Positions 45,740 to 54,782 of a stretch of DNA of 64,000 nucleotides are shown one piece after another. Both the position numbers and the translations under genes were made by a program. This DNA is from Streptomyces bathyalis (GTDB taxonomy: Bacteria; Actinomycetota; Actinomycetes; Streptomycetales; Streptomycetaceae): positions 62,001 to 126,000 of the forward strand of contig NZ_CP048882.1 in NCBI RefSeq assembly GCF_015910445.1, written 5' to 3'. Numbering within the stretch: the stretch's first letter is position 1; each line of letters starts with the position of its first letter. Under the pieces are notes generated by a model. It was given only the letters and a program-made list of their open reading frames with translations. It was not told the DNA's origin and searched no databases.

Positions 45740-47006
45740 TCTGCTGCTCATCGCGCTCTACGCGGCCCTGGGAGCGGCGGCCGTCGGCCTGGCCGGACTG
45801 GTCGCGCTGCGCGCTCTGCGACGCCGGTCGGTTGCCGTGTCGCTGGCGGTCCTCACCGCTGTCGCGGTCGGTTCGGTGCTGGCCGGGACCCTGTCGGTGG
45901 CATGGGCGATGCTTCTCAACAAGCACGACCTCGGCGTGGTCACGACGGTGTGCGTGATGGCGGGTGTGACCGCGACTGCCACCGCCCTGTGGCTCGGCCG
46001 GTGGGTGATCGGCGGGCACCGAGCGCTGGAGCGGGCGGCGCGCGCTCTGGGCGAGACGGGCGGCTCCGGAGCAGCCGCAGGCAACGGCGGTACGGCGGGC
46101 GGGGGCGGGGGCGAAGCAGACCGTACTGCGCTGGGTGCCGCCTCCCCCGGTGGCGAAGACGGCGGTCAGTCTGCGGCGGGGGGTCTGCTCCCGTCGGGGG
46201 CGGATGGGGCCGGTCAGGCCGTCGGCGGATTCGTGCAGCCGACCACACCCATGCCGGCCGAACTGACGTCGCTCTCCCGGCAGTTGGCGGACACCAGCGC
46301 AAGGCTCGCCCTCTCGCGCGAACGCGAGCGCGCTCTGGAGGCCTCACGCCGCGAACTCGTTGCGTGGATCTCTCACGACCTGCGGTCACCGCTGGCCGGG
46401 CTGCGTGCGATGGCCGAGGCGCTGGAGGACGGCATCGCCGAGGACCCGGCCCGCTACCACCGGCAGATACGCGGGGAAGTCGAACGGCTCTCCGGCATGG
46501 TCGGCGACCTCTTCGAACTCTCCCGCATCCAGGCCGGTTCGCTCGCTTTGTCCCGGACTCGTATCTCCGCGTACGACCTCGTCAGCGACGCCCTCGCCGG
46601 CGCCGACGCCCTCGCCAGCGAGCTAGGGGTTCGCCTCGCGGCCGCCGGCGTCGAGCAGATCCCGATGGAAGTGGACGGCAAGGAGATGTCCCGCGTTCTG
46701 GCCAACCTCCTCGTCAATGCCATTCGCCGCACGCCCGCGGACGGCACGGTCGCCGTCTCCGCGCGACAGGTTGAGGACTCGGTGGTGCTGTCGGTTGTCG
46801 ACGGCTGCGGAGGCATCCCGGCGGAAGACCTTCCACGGGTCTTCGACACCGGCTGGCGCGGCACCGACGCCCGCACGCCGCCCGGCGGCGCCGGGCTCGG
46901 ACTGGCAATCGTGCGCGGCATCGTCGAGGCCCACAAGGGGCAGGCCGCCGTACGCAACGTGCCTGGCGGCTGCCGCTTCGACGTCATGCTCCCGGCTGCC
47001 CGCTGA
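45732..47006 (+). CDS. sensor histidine kinase
   Basis: A 424-residue membrane kinase. Two helices (LLLIALYAALGAAAVGLAGL and a pair at about 35-95) have almost no periplasmic loop, so it may sense the membrane itself or an intracellular signal. A 90-residue Gly-rich linker precedes the H-box WISHDLRSPLAGLRAMAEA; the N-box is VLANLLVNAIRRTP and the G-boxes are DGCGGIP and GGAGLGLAIVRG. ATG 45732 or GTG 45729 are possible starts. Partner of the upstream response regulator. Confidence 0.93.
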   Translation: MRDLLLIALYAALGAAAVGLAGLVALRALRRRSVAVSLAVLTAVAVGSVLAGTLSVAWAMLLNKHDLGVVTTVCVMAGVTATATALWLGRWVIGGHRALERAARALGETGGSGAAAGNGGTAGGGGGEADRTALGAASPGGEDGGQSAAGGLLPSGADGAGQAVGGFVQPTTPMPAELTSLSRQLADTSARLALSRERERALEASRRELVAWISHDLRSPLAGLRAMAEALEDGIAEDPARYHRQIRGEVERLSGMVGDLFELSRIQAGSLALSRTRISAYDLVSDALAGADALASELGVRLAAAGVEQIPMEVDGKEMSRVLANLLVNAIRRTPADGTVAVSARQVEDSVVLSVVDGCGGIPAEDLPRVFDTGWRGTDARTPPGGAGLGLAIVRGIVEAHKGQAAVRNVPGGCRFDVMLPAAR

Positions 47007-47180
47007 CCTCCCCCGACGCGGACGTCAGCTCATCGGACCGCTCCGTACGCGCAGTTGACCGGCGAGGCCTCGGAGCCGCAGGCGGCTGGTCATGGTCCAC
47101 GGGGCGGTGGGCGCGCCGGACCCGTTCGATGCCCGCGACCGCCCCACGAGCACGGATGCTGAGCGAGCCCGCGGGGCTTC

Positions 47181-48203
47181 TCAGGGTCTGGCGGGGGCGG
47201 CCAGTTGGTCCTTCGCGAAGCGTGCCATCCCCTCGGCGAACGGCACGTGCGCGCTCCAGCCCAGCTCACGGCGGAAGCGTTCGGAGGACGCGGTGATGTG
47301 CCGTACGTCGCCCAGGCGGTACTCCCCCGTCACCACCGGCTTCGGCCCGCCGAACGCCTCCGCCAGCGCATCGGCCATCTCCCCCACGGTGTGCGGCTGT
47401 CCGCTCCCGGTGTTGTACGCGCGCAGGCCACCGACCGGCAGTTCGTCGAGGGCCTCCAGCGCGACGACGTTCGCCGCCGCCACATCGTCGACGTGCACGA
47501 AGTCGCGCCGCTGCGAACCGTCCTCGTACACCCGGGGGGCCTCCCCGCGTTCCAGGGCTGAGCGGAAGAACGAGGCCACCCCCGCGTAGGGGGTGTCCCG
47601 CGGCATTCCGTCTCCGTAGACGTTGTGATAGCGAAGGCTGACGGCCCGGCCTCCGGTGGCACGCGCCCAGGCGGCCGACAGATGCTCCTGTGCCAGCTTC
47701 GTCGTGGCGTAGACGTTGCGGGGGTCGGCGGGGGCGTCCTCGTCGACGAGTTCGGGGGCGAGCGCGGCTCCGCACCGCGGGCAGGGGGGCTCGAAGCGGC
47801 CGCTGTCCAGGTCCGGTACGGACCGAGGGCCGGGCCGCACCACCCCGTGAACAGGACAGCTGTACCGCCCCTCTCCGTACACGACCATCGACCCGGCAAG
47901 AGCCAGCCTGTGCACTCCGGCGTCGGCCATCTGCTCCAGCAGCACTGCCGTACCGAGGTCGTTGCTGCTCACGTACGCGGACGCATCCGCGAAGCCCTTG
48001 CCCAGCCCCACCATCGCCGACTGGTGACACACCGCGTCGACTCCTCTGAGAGCCTCCCTCACAGCATCCGCGTCCCGTACATCTCCGCGGAGCCCGTCCG
48101 TTGCTGCCCTGTCGAACACCACGGGCTCGTGCCCCACGGCTTCGAGCACCGTCACGATGTGAGACCCGATGAACCCCGAACCGCCTGTCACCAGTACGCG
48201 CAT
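47181..48203 (-). CDS. NAD-dependent sugar epimerase/dehydratase with Cys-rich insertion
   Basis: An extended SDR enzyme of 340 residues. The nucleotide motif is VLVTGGSGFIGSHIV, the catalytic triad includes Ser in GSMVVYGEGR and the pair Tyr/Lys in VYATTKLAQEHL. Between residues about 112 and 150 is an insertion with SCPVHG and CPRCGAALAPELV, which looks like a zinc ribbon. It resembles UDP-glucose 4-epimerase relatives in actinobacterial glycan clusters. The substrate is not known. Divergent from pobA. Confidence 0.88.
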   Translation of the reverse strand: MRVLVTGGSGFIGSHIVTVLEAVGHEPVVFDRAATDGLRGDVRDADAVREALRGVDAVCHQSAMVGLGKGFADASAYVSSNDLGTAVLLEQMADAGVHRLALAGSMVVYGEGRYSCPVHGVVRPGPRSVPDLDSGRFEPPCPRCGAALAPELVDEDAPADPRNVYATTKLAQEHLSAAWARATGGRAVSLRYHNVYGDGMPRDTPYAGVASFFRSALERGEAPRVYEDGSQRRDFVHVDDVAAANVVALEALDELPVGGLRAYNTGSGQPHTVGEMADALAEAFGGPKPVVTGEYRLGDVRHITASSERFRRELGWSAHVPFAEGMARFAKDQLAAPARP

Positions 48204-48251
48204 GTCGCCACGTTACGGCTGGCGGATCCCTGACCGGCCGAACCGGGAGGT

Positions 48252-48269
48252 ATGTCAGCGTTCCGTAAG
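48252..48269 (+). promoter_or_regulatory. conserved site, copy 2 (ATGTCAGCGTTCCGTAAG)
   Basis: Plus-strand copy, 17 of 18 bases identical to the minus-strand site at 44891-44908. It lies 49 bp upstream of the epimerase start and 106 bp upstream of pobA. Confidence 0.5.
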
Positions 48270-48374
48270 ACTGGTCAGTCGCCCACGCTGTTGAGACGAT
48301 CACCGCATGTGCATCCTGCGCATCGAAGCCGCGCCCCCGTATCCCGCGCCGGTCCACTGCCTCGGAGACCGGCG

Positions 48375-49649
48375 ATGACGCAGGGCTCGACCGGCGGCCC
48401 CGCAGCTCACGTCCCGGAGGAGACCACCGTCGGCATCATCGGCGGAGGCCCGGCGGGTCTGCTGCTCTCCCGGCTCCTTCACCGCTCCGGCATCTCGAGC
48501 GTCGTCCTCGAAAGTCGTGACCGCTCCTACGCGGAGCAACGGCAGCGAGCCGGGATGCTGGAGCAGACGACGGTGGACGTGCTGCGCGACTGCGGCGCCG
48601 GAGCGCGGATGGACCGCGAAGGCCTGGTGCACGACGGCATCGAGCTTCGCTTCGACGGACGCTCCCAGCACATCGACTTCCCCACTCTCGCGGGCGGCCG
48701 CCGCGTGACGATCTACGCCCAGACGGAAATCGTCAAAGACCTCATCTCCCTTCAGCTCTCCGAACTCTCCAACGGCGCACCCCTGCTCTTCGACGCCGAA
48801 GTCCACTCGGTCTCCGGCCTCACCCAGGGAGGGGAACAGGCAACGCAGGAGACCGGCTCGGACTCCGAGAGGCCCGTGCTGCACTACACCTACGAGGGCC
48901 GCCGGCGGACCCTGCGCTGCGACTTCGTCGTGGGATGCGACGGCTCCCACGGCATCTCACGCAGCGCACTCCCTGCCTCCGTCGCCCGTACCTATGAGCG
49001 CGAGTATCCGTACTCCTGGCTCGGCATCCTGGCCGAAGCGCCTCCCTCCTGTGACGAGTTGATCTACGCACACTCGCCGCGCGGTTTCGCCCTGCACAGC
49101 ATGCGTTCGCCATCCGTCAGCCGCCTCTATCTGCAGGTGCCGAACGGAACCGATCCCGGTGAGTGGCCGGACGAGCGGATCTGGGACGAACTCGACGCTC
49201 GCTTCGCCCTCAGCGACGACCAGGAATGGAGGATCAACCGGGGACCCATCACCTCCAAAGCAGTGCTGCCCATGCGCAGCAGCGTCACCGAACCCATGCG
49301 ACACGGGCGGCTGTTCCTTGCGGGCGACGCCGCCCACATCGTTCCGCCCACCGGCGCCAAGGGGCTCAACCTCGCTGTCGCCGACGTCGCCGTGCTGGCC
49401 CGTGCGCTCGACCGTTACTGCACCTCCGGTGACACTGCCGCTCTCGACAGCTATTCCGACGACCGTCTTCGACGGGTCTGGAGAGCCGAGCACTTCTCCT
49501 ACTTCATGACCACCACGCTGCACACCTCCCCCGATCAGTCACCCTTCGACACCCGGCTCCAGCTGTCCCAACTCGACCGCATCGCCTCCTCACGCGCCGC
49601 CGCCACCGAACTCGCTGAGAACTACGCGGGACTTGCCCTGGTCGACTAG
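48375..49649 (+). CDS. pobA: 4-hydroxybenzoate 3-monooxygenase
   Basis: FAD-dependent aromatic hydroxylase of 424 residues that turns 4-hydroxybenzoate into protocatechuate with NAD(P)H and O2. The FAD motif is VGIIGGGPAGLLLSRLL, the second is GCDGSHG, and the third is GDAAHIVPPTGAKGLNLAV, which is characteristic of PobA. ERQRAGMLEQTTV-like residues (QRQRAGMLEQTTVDVL) fit the substrate region. GGAGACCGGCG precedes ATG 48375. No pobR or pca genes are adjacent. A 19-residue N-terminal tail precedes the fold. Confidence 0.9.
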   Translation: MTQGSTGGPAAHVPEETTVGIIGGGPAGLLLSRLLHRSGISSVVLESRDRSYAEQRQRAGMLEQTTVDVLRDCGAGARMDREGLVHDGIELRFDGRSQHIDFPTLAGGRRVTIYAQTEIVKDLISLQLSELSNGAPLLFDAEVHSVSGLTQGGEQATQETGSDSERPVLHYTYEGRRRTLRCDFVVGCDGSHGISRSALPASVARTYEREYPYSWLGILAEAPPSCDELIYAHSPRGFALHSMRSPSVSRLYLQVPNGTDPGEWPDERIWDELDARFALSDDQEWRINRGPITSKAVLPMRSSVTEPMRHGRLFLAGDAAHIVPPTGAKGLNLAVADVAVLARALDRYCTSGDTAALDSYSDDRLRRVWRAEHFSYFMTTTLHTSPDQSPFDTRLQLSQLDRIASSRAAATELAENYAGLALVD

Positions 49650-49692
49650 GCGATTCTTGGACTCGGGGGGTCACGCCGCCGACGGCACGGGC

Positions 49693-50385
49693 TCATGCGA
49701 CCGCCGATCCCCTCCCCTTCTCATAGACGATCAGACCGTGCGAGAGACGCAGCGGAACGAGCACCAGCTCCACCACGACGGCCTTCCACGCGTAGAGCAG
49801 ATTCACGACCTTGGCCGGATAGACGCAGGGGATGTTCAACAGCACACGCCCCAGCGGGAGTTGGCGTCTTCGTGCTGCGTACACCAGAGGCGGCAGCGTG
49901 AAGGCCAGCTCCGCGCCCAGCCACCACAGCACGGTGGGCAGAGCAGGGCGCCCTATGCCGAGCGTCAGGACGAATGGAGCGCTCCACCAGAGGGGCGCCG
50001 TGAGGATCTCTAGTATCGCCAACAGCACCCACACTGCGAGTATCGGCTTCCTGCGCAGCAACTGCCCTGTGTGCAGGCGCACGTTCTGGCAGAAGCCGGC
50101 CATCCACCGCCACACCTGCTTGCGCATATAGAGCAGCGTCTCCGGGTCCGCGGCCAAAGCGACCGCGTCACCGACGTAGCGCGCACGGCGTCCCGCGATC
50201 TGCTGGGACCAGGTGAAGTCCATGTCCTCGACGATCGTCCGCTCGGGGAAGCCGCCGAAGTCCACCAGCACCTCTCTGCGGAAGACCGAGCAGCAACCGG
50301 AACAGACCATGGGGCTGTTGGCACACTGCTGGATGGGCCGGTGCCAGTGGAAGCCGAAGGGGCACCAATGCAGCCGCGATGCAGG
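49693..50385 (-). pseudogene. C-terminal half of a membrane GT2 glycosyltransferase (5' part missing)
   Basis: The frame encodes only the acceptor part and the terminal membrane helices of a poly-GlcNAc-synthase-like GT2 protein: SGCCSVFRREVLVDFGGFPE, TIVEDMDFTWSQQIAGRRA and VWRWMAGFCQNVRLHTGQLL. The coding match continues upstream of the first Met (50310) through FGFHWHRPIQQCANSP to a TGA at 50386-50388. The N-terminal nucleotide-sugar domain with its DxD is absent. The break lies beside the integrase gene, so the gene was probably cut by integration or deletion. Confidence 0.75.
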
Positions 50386-50497
50386 TCAGGCACTACGTAG
50401 CGGTCTTGGGATCAGCAGAAGGTCAGCATCAGCCTTGGCCCAGACGTCGATCGGCTCGGCCACCGAGTCTCCGCGACGATGTGGGACACCCCTCGAC
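50386..50497. other. junction between the truncated glycosyltransferase gene and the integrase gene
   Basis: This 112-bp gap is where a left attachment site (attL) would be expected, between the 3' end of the integrase gene and the cut gene. No tRNA 3' end or obvious core repeat was recognised in the window, so the position is inference. Confidence 0.3.
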
Positions 50498-51640
50498 TCA
50501 CGCGGCTAGGCCTTGCTCAAGCACCTTGGCGGCCTTCGAGATCGACCCCGGCATGAGGTGCCGGTAAGTCCGGTACGTCACCTGAATGTTTCGATGCCCC
50601 ATCCACTCTGCCACATCCGTGATAGGGATACCGCGACTGAGGCAATTGGAGGCGAAGAAATGACGGAACCCGTACAGGGTCATGCCTTCCGGTGGAGGCG
50701 CCTGCTTGAAAAGCATACCCGCACGGTTACTCTCCATTCTGAAGGTAAAGTAACCCCTCGGCCCGCGCAGGAGATACCCATCGTCGCTCATTCCATACTC
50801 ATCAACAAAACGCTCAATTGCCAGCTTGACTGACCATGGGAGCGGAACCTCTCGGAATTCTCCTTCCTTGCGGTGCTTCAAGGGGGCTGGCGTGTAGGTG
50901 TCGTGATGAATTTGCTCCGTCACGCGGTACACGTCATCGGCAACAATGTTATTGATGTTCACGGCACGTGCCTCACCGTTGCGGAGCCCGCACCCATACA
51001 TCATGGTCACCAAGATGGCGAGCTGAAAGTCAGCCTTGCGCATAGCCAACCGTATGTAATCTTGGTCGGGCACGACAGCACGGTCAGGAACATACTTTGG
51101 CGGCTGGACCCCAAGAGTGGGATCCTCGGGGATACCCCCCTTCCTGAAGGCATCCAGAAGAATAGCATGGAGAGTTCCATACACATTGCGCTGAGTGCCA
51201 AGCTTCACACCATTGCGCTCCATAGTGGCAATGAAGCGCTCGAGCACCATTGAATCGAATGTCTCCAATTTCCTGGAGCCAAGTTCCGGGTACAAATGAA
51301 CCCTCAGATGACTCTTGTGCCCAGCCCCAGTCGAATATTCCAGAATTTCACGCTGCCGGCCACGCCACTCCTCGGAATACTCCTCAAATGTCATCCGCCT
51401 CAGGCGCGACCGAGTCTCTGCCACAGAAACTGGAGTCTTGCGCTTCGCATCATACAGCGCCGTGAGACGATCCTTGGCAGCATCCTGATTTGGGTACCCA
51501 GTCTCCTCGCGCTGCTTCCCGGCCCCGTCGCGGAATCGTATAGTGTACAGGTGAGCACACTTTGTCGGCTTGGAGCAGGAGCAGTTCTTAAAAAAGCTCC
51601 CCATGCCCCTCGCGAGACTGCTGGCCACCATACTCCCCAT
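50498..51640 (-). CDS. int: tyrosine-type site-specific integrase
   Basis: Phage-type recombinase of 380 residues. A short basic N-terminal arm-binding part and a SAM-like domain (FEEYSEEWRGRQREILEYST) precede the catalytic domain. Visible active-site residues are Arg in MYGCGLRNGEARAV, Arg in MTLYGFRHFFASN, His in EWMGHRNIQ and the nucleophile Tyr in TYRTYRHLMPG. It is lower in GC than its neighbours and begins at the stop codon of the xis gene. ATG 51640 is preferred, as it fits coupling; TTG 51661 is an alternative. It would integrate a mobile element. Confidence 0.93.
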   Translation of the reverse strand: MGSMVASSLARGMGSFFKNCSCSKPTKCAHLYTIRFRDGAGKQREETGYPNQDAAKDRLTALYDAKRKTPVSVAETRSRLRRMTFEEYSEEWRGRQREILEYSTGAGHKSHLRVHLYPELGSRKLETFDSMVLERFIATMERNGVKLGTQRNVYGTLHAILLDAFRKGGIPEDPTLGVQPPKYVPDRAVVPDQDYIRLAMRKADFQLAILVTMMYGCGLRNGEARAVNINNIVADDVYRVTEQIHHDTYTPAPLKHRKEGEFREVPLPWSVKLAIERFVDEYGMSDDGYLLRGPRGYFTFRMESNRAGMLFKQAPPPEGMTLYGFRHFFASNCLSRGIPITDVAEWMGHRNIQVTYRTYRHLMPGSISKAAKVLEQGLAA

Positions 51641-51641
51641 T

Positions 51642-51863
51642 TCACATCTTCTGCTGTTCAAGCCACTTCAAGACATCAGCGCACCTGAACCGCAACTTCG
51701 CACTTTTACCACGCCCGAACTTGTATCCAATGAGCCCAAGCTTTGGGGCATCACGGTAAATCCAAGTAAGGGACACATTCAGCATTTCGGCGGTCTGCCT
51801 AGCCGTCAGCATCTCCTGCGACATCACAGCTGACGGATATTGGGTCCTATTGCTAGCAGTCAC
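51642..51863 (-). CDS. xis: excisionase-like helix-turn-helix protein
   Basis: A 73-residue MerR/Xis-type DNA-binding protein: EMLTARQTAEMLNVSLTWIY forms the HTH, and RGKSAKLRFRCADVLKWLEQ completes the wing and final helix. GTG 51863 was chosen because AGGAG lies 9 bases upstream. Its stop codon abuts the integrase gene, the usual xis-int order of actinomycete integrative elements. Confidence 0.82.
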   Translation of the reverse strand: MTASNRTQYPSAVMSQEMLTARQTAEMLNVSLTWIYRDAPKLGLIGYKFGRGKSAKLRFRCADVLKWLEQQKM

Positions 51864-52376
51864 CAATTGGATCTCCTGAACAGGCACGGCGCGCTGGCAG
51901 CGGCTGCTGCCAGCCGACCTACGCGACTCCACCGCCAAGTGCAGCAACGCAGATAGCAACCAGCGTGCCGAGAATCCCCGGTTTCGCTAACCGGGGATCG
52001 TCGGCTATAAAGGCCCGTTCCAACCCGCTTGTCACCGGACCTCGTTGCCCCTGGAAGGCTGGGAACCAGCAACCAAACCCTGGAGCTGGACGCCGTCGCA
52101 CCCAATCCTCAGAAGATCGACTCCCCAGCCCTCCTCTGACTGGCGAGCCGCGCCGATGTGTGGGATCCCCTTCGCTGACGTGGTGGTTTCCTCGGACGCT
52201 GTACGTTGACATGCTTCAGCCCAGTGGTTCCAATTCCTCGAGAACTACGCCGTCTGCTGTCAGCGAATCGTGGGCAAGTCGGCAGCACGACGGTGGCCAG
52301 GAAGAAGAAGTAACGTCGACGACTCTGCGACCTTGCGGGTCGTGCCGAACACCGTTGTCACGGAACCAAGTTCTCG
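51864..52376. other. intergenic stretch upstream of xis
   Basis: No gene is supported in these 513 bases. They contain the inverted repeat at 51974-51998 and AT-richer bases near the xis start that probably hold its promoter. Open frames here look random. Confidence 0.5.
51974..51998. promoter_or_regulatory. inverted repeat upstream of xis-int
   Basis: ATCCCCGGTT (51974-51983) and AACCGGGGAT (51989-51998) are perfect 10-bp arms around TCGCT, 111 bp upstream of xis. It may be an operator or a terminator that shields xis-int. Confidence 0.45.
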
Positions 52377-52610
52377 ATGCAGGGCAGGCCGGCCAGTGCG
52401 ATGCTGATCATCACAGGGATGGATGGCGCACAGCTCGTGGAACGGGTGGAGCTGGGCGTCAGCTGGATCATCCGGAATCTGGACGCCGTCAGCGCCGTCG
52501 GGCTGGGCCTGACGATCGATTTCCTGGATGTCTTCGGGCGCGTGGTCAGCGACGACGTCTCTTCCGGCGCGACACTCCTTGTACTCGGCGCACCTGCCGT
52601 GGGTCGGTGA
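52377..52610 (+). CDS. short hypothetical ORF, possibly a gene remnant
   Basis: A 77-residue frame whose middle looks protein-like (GVSWIIRNLDAVSAVGLGLT followed by IDFLDVFGRVVSDDVS). No family was recognised and the RBS is poor. It may be a remnant within the integrated region or a false frame. Confidence 0.25.
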   Translation: MQGRPASAMLIITGMDGAQLVERVELGVSWIIRNLDAVSAVGLGLTIDFLDVFGRVVSDDVSSGATLLVLGAPAVGR

Positions 52611-52784
52611 CCGAGCAGGTTCCTCAAAGGCCGCGCACCGGTCGGTGGCCGGCTGGACGCCGGGGCTAAGGCATCCGCATCCGGGGGGCCGCGAGTCGCG
52701 ACACCGCCGGGCCGCACGGGGCCCATCTCGCTTGTGCGAACCGGGAGTTGTGAAGGGCTCCCGCGGGGTCGTCCGTCCGGCAGC

Positions 52785-53429
52785 TCAGCGGTCGCCGTCC
52801 TCGCGGCGCGGGGCGTAGAAGGCCGTCGTGTTGGTGACGGCGGGCGCTGCCACGTCGGCGGGCGCGCCGGAGGCCTCGTACGCTGCGCCCCATGCCTCGC
52901 TGCTGCGGGTCATGAACTCACGTGCCTCGTCGGACTCCCGCCAGGCGGCCAAGTCGCCGACCGGGCCGCCCAGAAGATGGAAGTGGAGGCCGAGCGCCGT
53001 CAGGTCCCAGACGAGACCTGCCGCTCCGGGCCCGAAGTGGTCCCACACCTCTTCGGGTACGGCGGCGACGTGCTCCAGCTCCAGTACGGTTCGCTCCTCG
53101 CCCTCGGCCATTAGCCGCAGCTCGACCTCGCCGAAATCGGGGTCGTCGCCGAACAGCCAGCTCAGCTTGAGCAGTTCGGGCGCCTCGCAGCGCAGGATCT
53201 CGCCGTGAGCGTGGCCCTCGAGCCGGAAGTGCCCGCCGGGCTTCAGTTCGCCGCTGACGGGTACGAACCACCGACTGACGCGCTCCCGGTCCGTGCACGC
53301 GTCCCAGACGTCCTCGACGGCCGCGTCGTATGTGCGCCGAAGCAAGACCCTACGGGCCTCCTCCTTGCCCATGTGCCGGGTGCCGACTTCCCGTTGGACC
53401 TCCTCGGTCCTGCCGGCCCAGTCGCCCAT
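52785..53429 (-). CDS. SRPBCC/AHSA1-domain protein
   Basis: A 214-residue START-like protein. RTYDAAVEDVWDACTDRERV and SRWFVPVSGELKPGGHFRLE are typical of the Hsp90-activator-homologue (AHSA1) family, together with LELEHVAAVPEEVWDHFGPG. The family binds hydrophobic ligands or has unknown roles. No relation to the lanthipeptide genes is evident. The start MGDWAG has GAGGAG somewhat far upstream; GTG 53447 is an alternative. Confidence 0.82.
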   Translation of the reverse strand: MGDWAGRTEEVQREVGTRHMGKEEARRVLLRRTYDAAVEDVWDACTDRERVSRWFVPVSGELKPGGHFRLEGHAHGEILRCEAPELLKLSWLFGDDPDFGEVELRLMAEGEERTVLELEHVAAVPEEVWDHFGPGAAGLVWDLTALGLHFHLLGGPVGDLAAWRESDEAREFMTRSSEAWGAAYEASGAPADVAAPAVTNTTAFYAPRREDGDR

Positions 53430-53626
53430 CGATGCTCTGCTCCTCACTGCGACGGCCGCCGCACGGCCCTCGCGCAGCCACCGACGTTACCGCTGTCCGG
53501 CCGGGCCCGCGTTCAAGGACGCCGGCCCCAAGGCGCATGTGCGGATCGGCACAGTTCATGTTGGCTCGCAGCTGTCTTTGCCCGGCGAACTGACTTAGAT
53601 TCAGCGCCGCCTCACCCGACCGTATG

Positions 53627-54739
53627 TCACCTTCCCCCGTGGAGCGCCGGGTGGCCTTCTCGGATCACGCGGTCGCCCGTGCGTATCGCCGAGAGCAGGT
53701 CACTGAGCAGATCGTCCGGCAAGTGGCCTGAACCCAGCGCGCACATGTGCAGCAGCTCGTGGCACTCGTGCACCTGCTGGTCGCTGGCGAGGTCGGTGAA
53801 CTGTGTGTCGGCAAGGGCCTCACGGGCCGCGTAGCCGTCGCGGGCTTCGGTCGTGCGGCGGTGCAGGCTGTCGACGAGATCGTGGGCGACAGCGTGACCG
53901 GCGGATCGGGCGGCAGCAAGGATCGTGAGGCCGAGCCGCATGTCGAAGACGGTCGTGCCGTGGCCGGCCGGAGCGTCGAGGTAGACATCGGCCAAGTCCG
54001 CGACGTGCTGCCCGGTCGACTCGCCGACAGCGAGGCGGCACAGCACCGTTAGGCAGGCGGAGACTCGCTGTTCCCACGGGTCGCCGGGTGTCGTTTGGTC
54101 GAGCAGGTTTCGGGCACGGGCTGTGTCGCCAGTGGTGAGGGCGGCGAGGACGGCGACCTGGCGGCCGTCCAGCATCCGGGTCCCGATGCCGCGGTGCTGC
54201 TCGATGTGCGCGAGGGCTTCCTCCCAGCGGCCTTCGGTGGTGAGGGTACGGGTGCCGTCGGCAAGGAGTACCCGCCACAGCCAGGCGTGGACTTCCTGAC
54301 GGTCGTCAGCGGTCGCCGTGAGGCTGGCAGGGATGGCGATGTCCTCGAAGCGGGCGGCTGTCCCCGCACCAACTGCTGAGTGCAGGGCGAGGAGGCGGCG
54401 TCGGCCTTCGTCGCCGCAGCCCGCGCGCACCTGGAGTCGCGCGAGGTTGACGGCCGGTTCCAGGGCGCGGATCGCGCTCATGCCCGGCAAGGGGCAGGCG
54501 TGGAGGTGCGCGGCGGCATGCTGTTGGCACATCTCGCGGGCGAGGTCGGGCCGGCCGAGGTCGGACGCGACGAGGGCAGCTTGGTTGTAGACGGAGGAGG
54601 CGACGCCCTGGTCCGACTCGCTGACGGCGGTGTCGGCCAGGTCGGTGATGGAGGCGATGCGCTCGGGCAGAGGAAGGCAGGCGGGGCGGAAGCGGGCGAC
54701 GAGCGGGAAACGCTGGGCGATTGGCCCGTGCGGGTCCAT
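53627..54739 (-). CDS. helical-repeat (TPR-like) protein at the end of the lanthipeptide gene set
   Basis: A 370-residue protein made of helix pairs typical of TPR-like folds, for example SVYNQAALVASDLGRPDLAR with EMCQQHAAAHLHACP, and ARLQVRAGCGDEGRRRLLAL. No DNA-binding domain, signal or membrane segment is seen. By recollection, similar proteins are often found beside FxLD-type lanthipeptide genes, with unknown function; a scaffold or regulatory role is possible. GGGGGGAA precedes the ATG at 54739. It lies 97 bp after the methyltransferase gene, separated by hairpins. Confidence 0.65.
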   Translation of the reverse strand: MDPHGPIAQRFPLVARFRPACLPLPERIASITDLADTAVSESDQGVASSVYNQAALVASDLGRPDLAREMCQQHAAAHLHACPLPGMSAIRALEPAVNLARLQVRAGCGDEGRRRLLALHSAVGAGTAARFEDIAIPASLTATADDRQEVHAWLWRVLLADGTRTLTTEGRWEEALAHIEQHRGIGTRMLDGRQVAVLAALTTGDTARARNLLDQTTPGDPWEQRVSACLTVLCRLAVGESTGQHVADLADVYLDAPAGHGTTVFDMRLGLTILAAARSAGHAVAHDLVDSLHRRTTEARDGYAAREALADTQFTDLASDQQVHECHELLHMCALGSGHLPDDLLSDLLSAIRTGDRVIREGHPALHGGR

Positions 54740-54782
54740 GGGTTCCCCCCGAGGGGTAGAGAGGCGGGGTACGGAACGGCAG

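Noticed and set aside
50340-50520. tRNA 3' end as the integration site
   Set aside because: No TTCGA-type T-arm or acceptor stem was found next to the integrase gene; the neighbouring sequence is instead a glycosyltransferase gene.
51965-52669. A 234-codon plus-strand frame upstream of the SRPBCC gene
   Set aside because: Its composition is random (Arg/Gly/Ser/Pro-rich), with no start signal and no domain.
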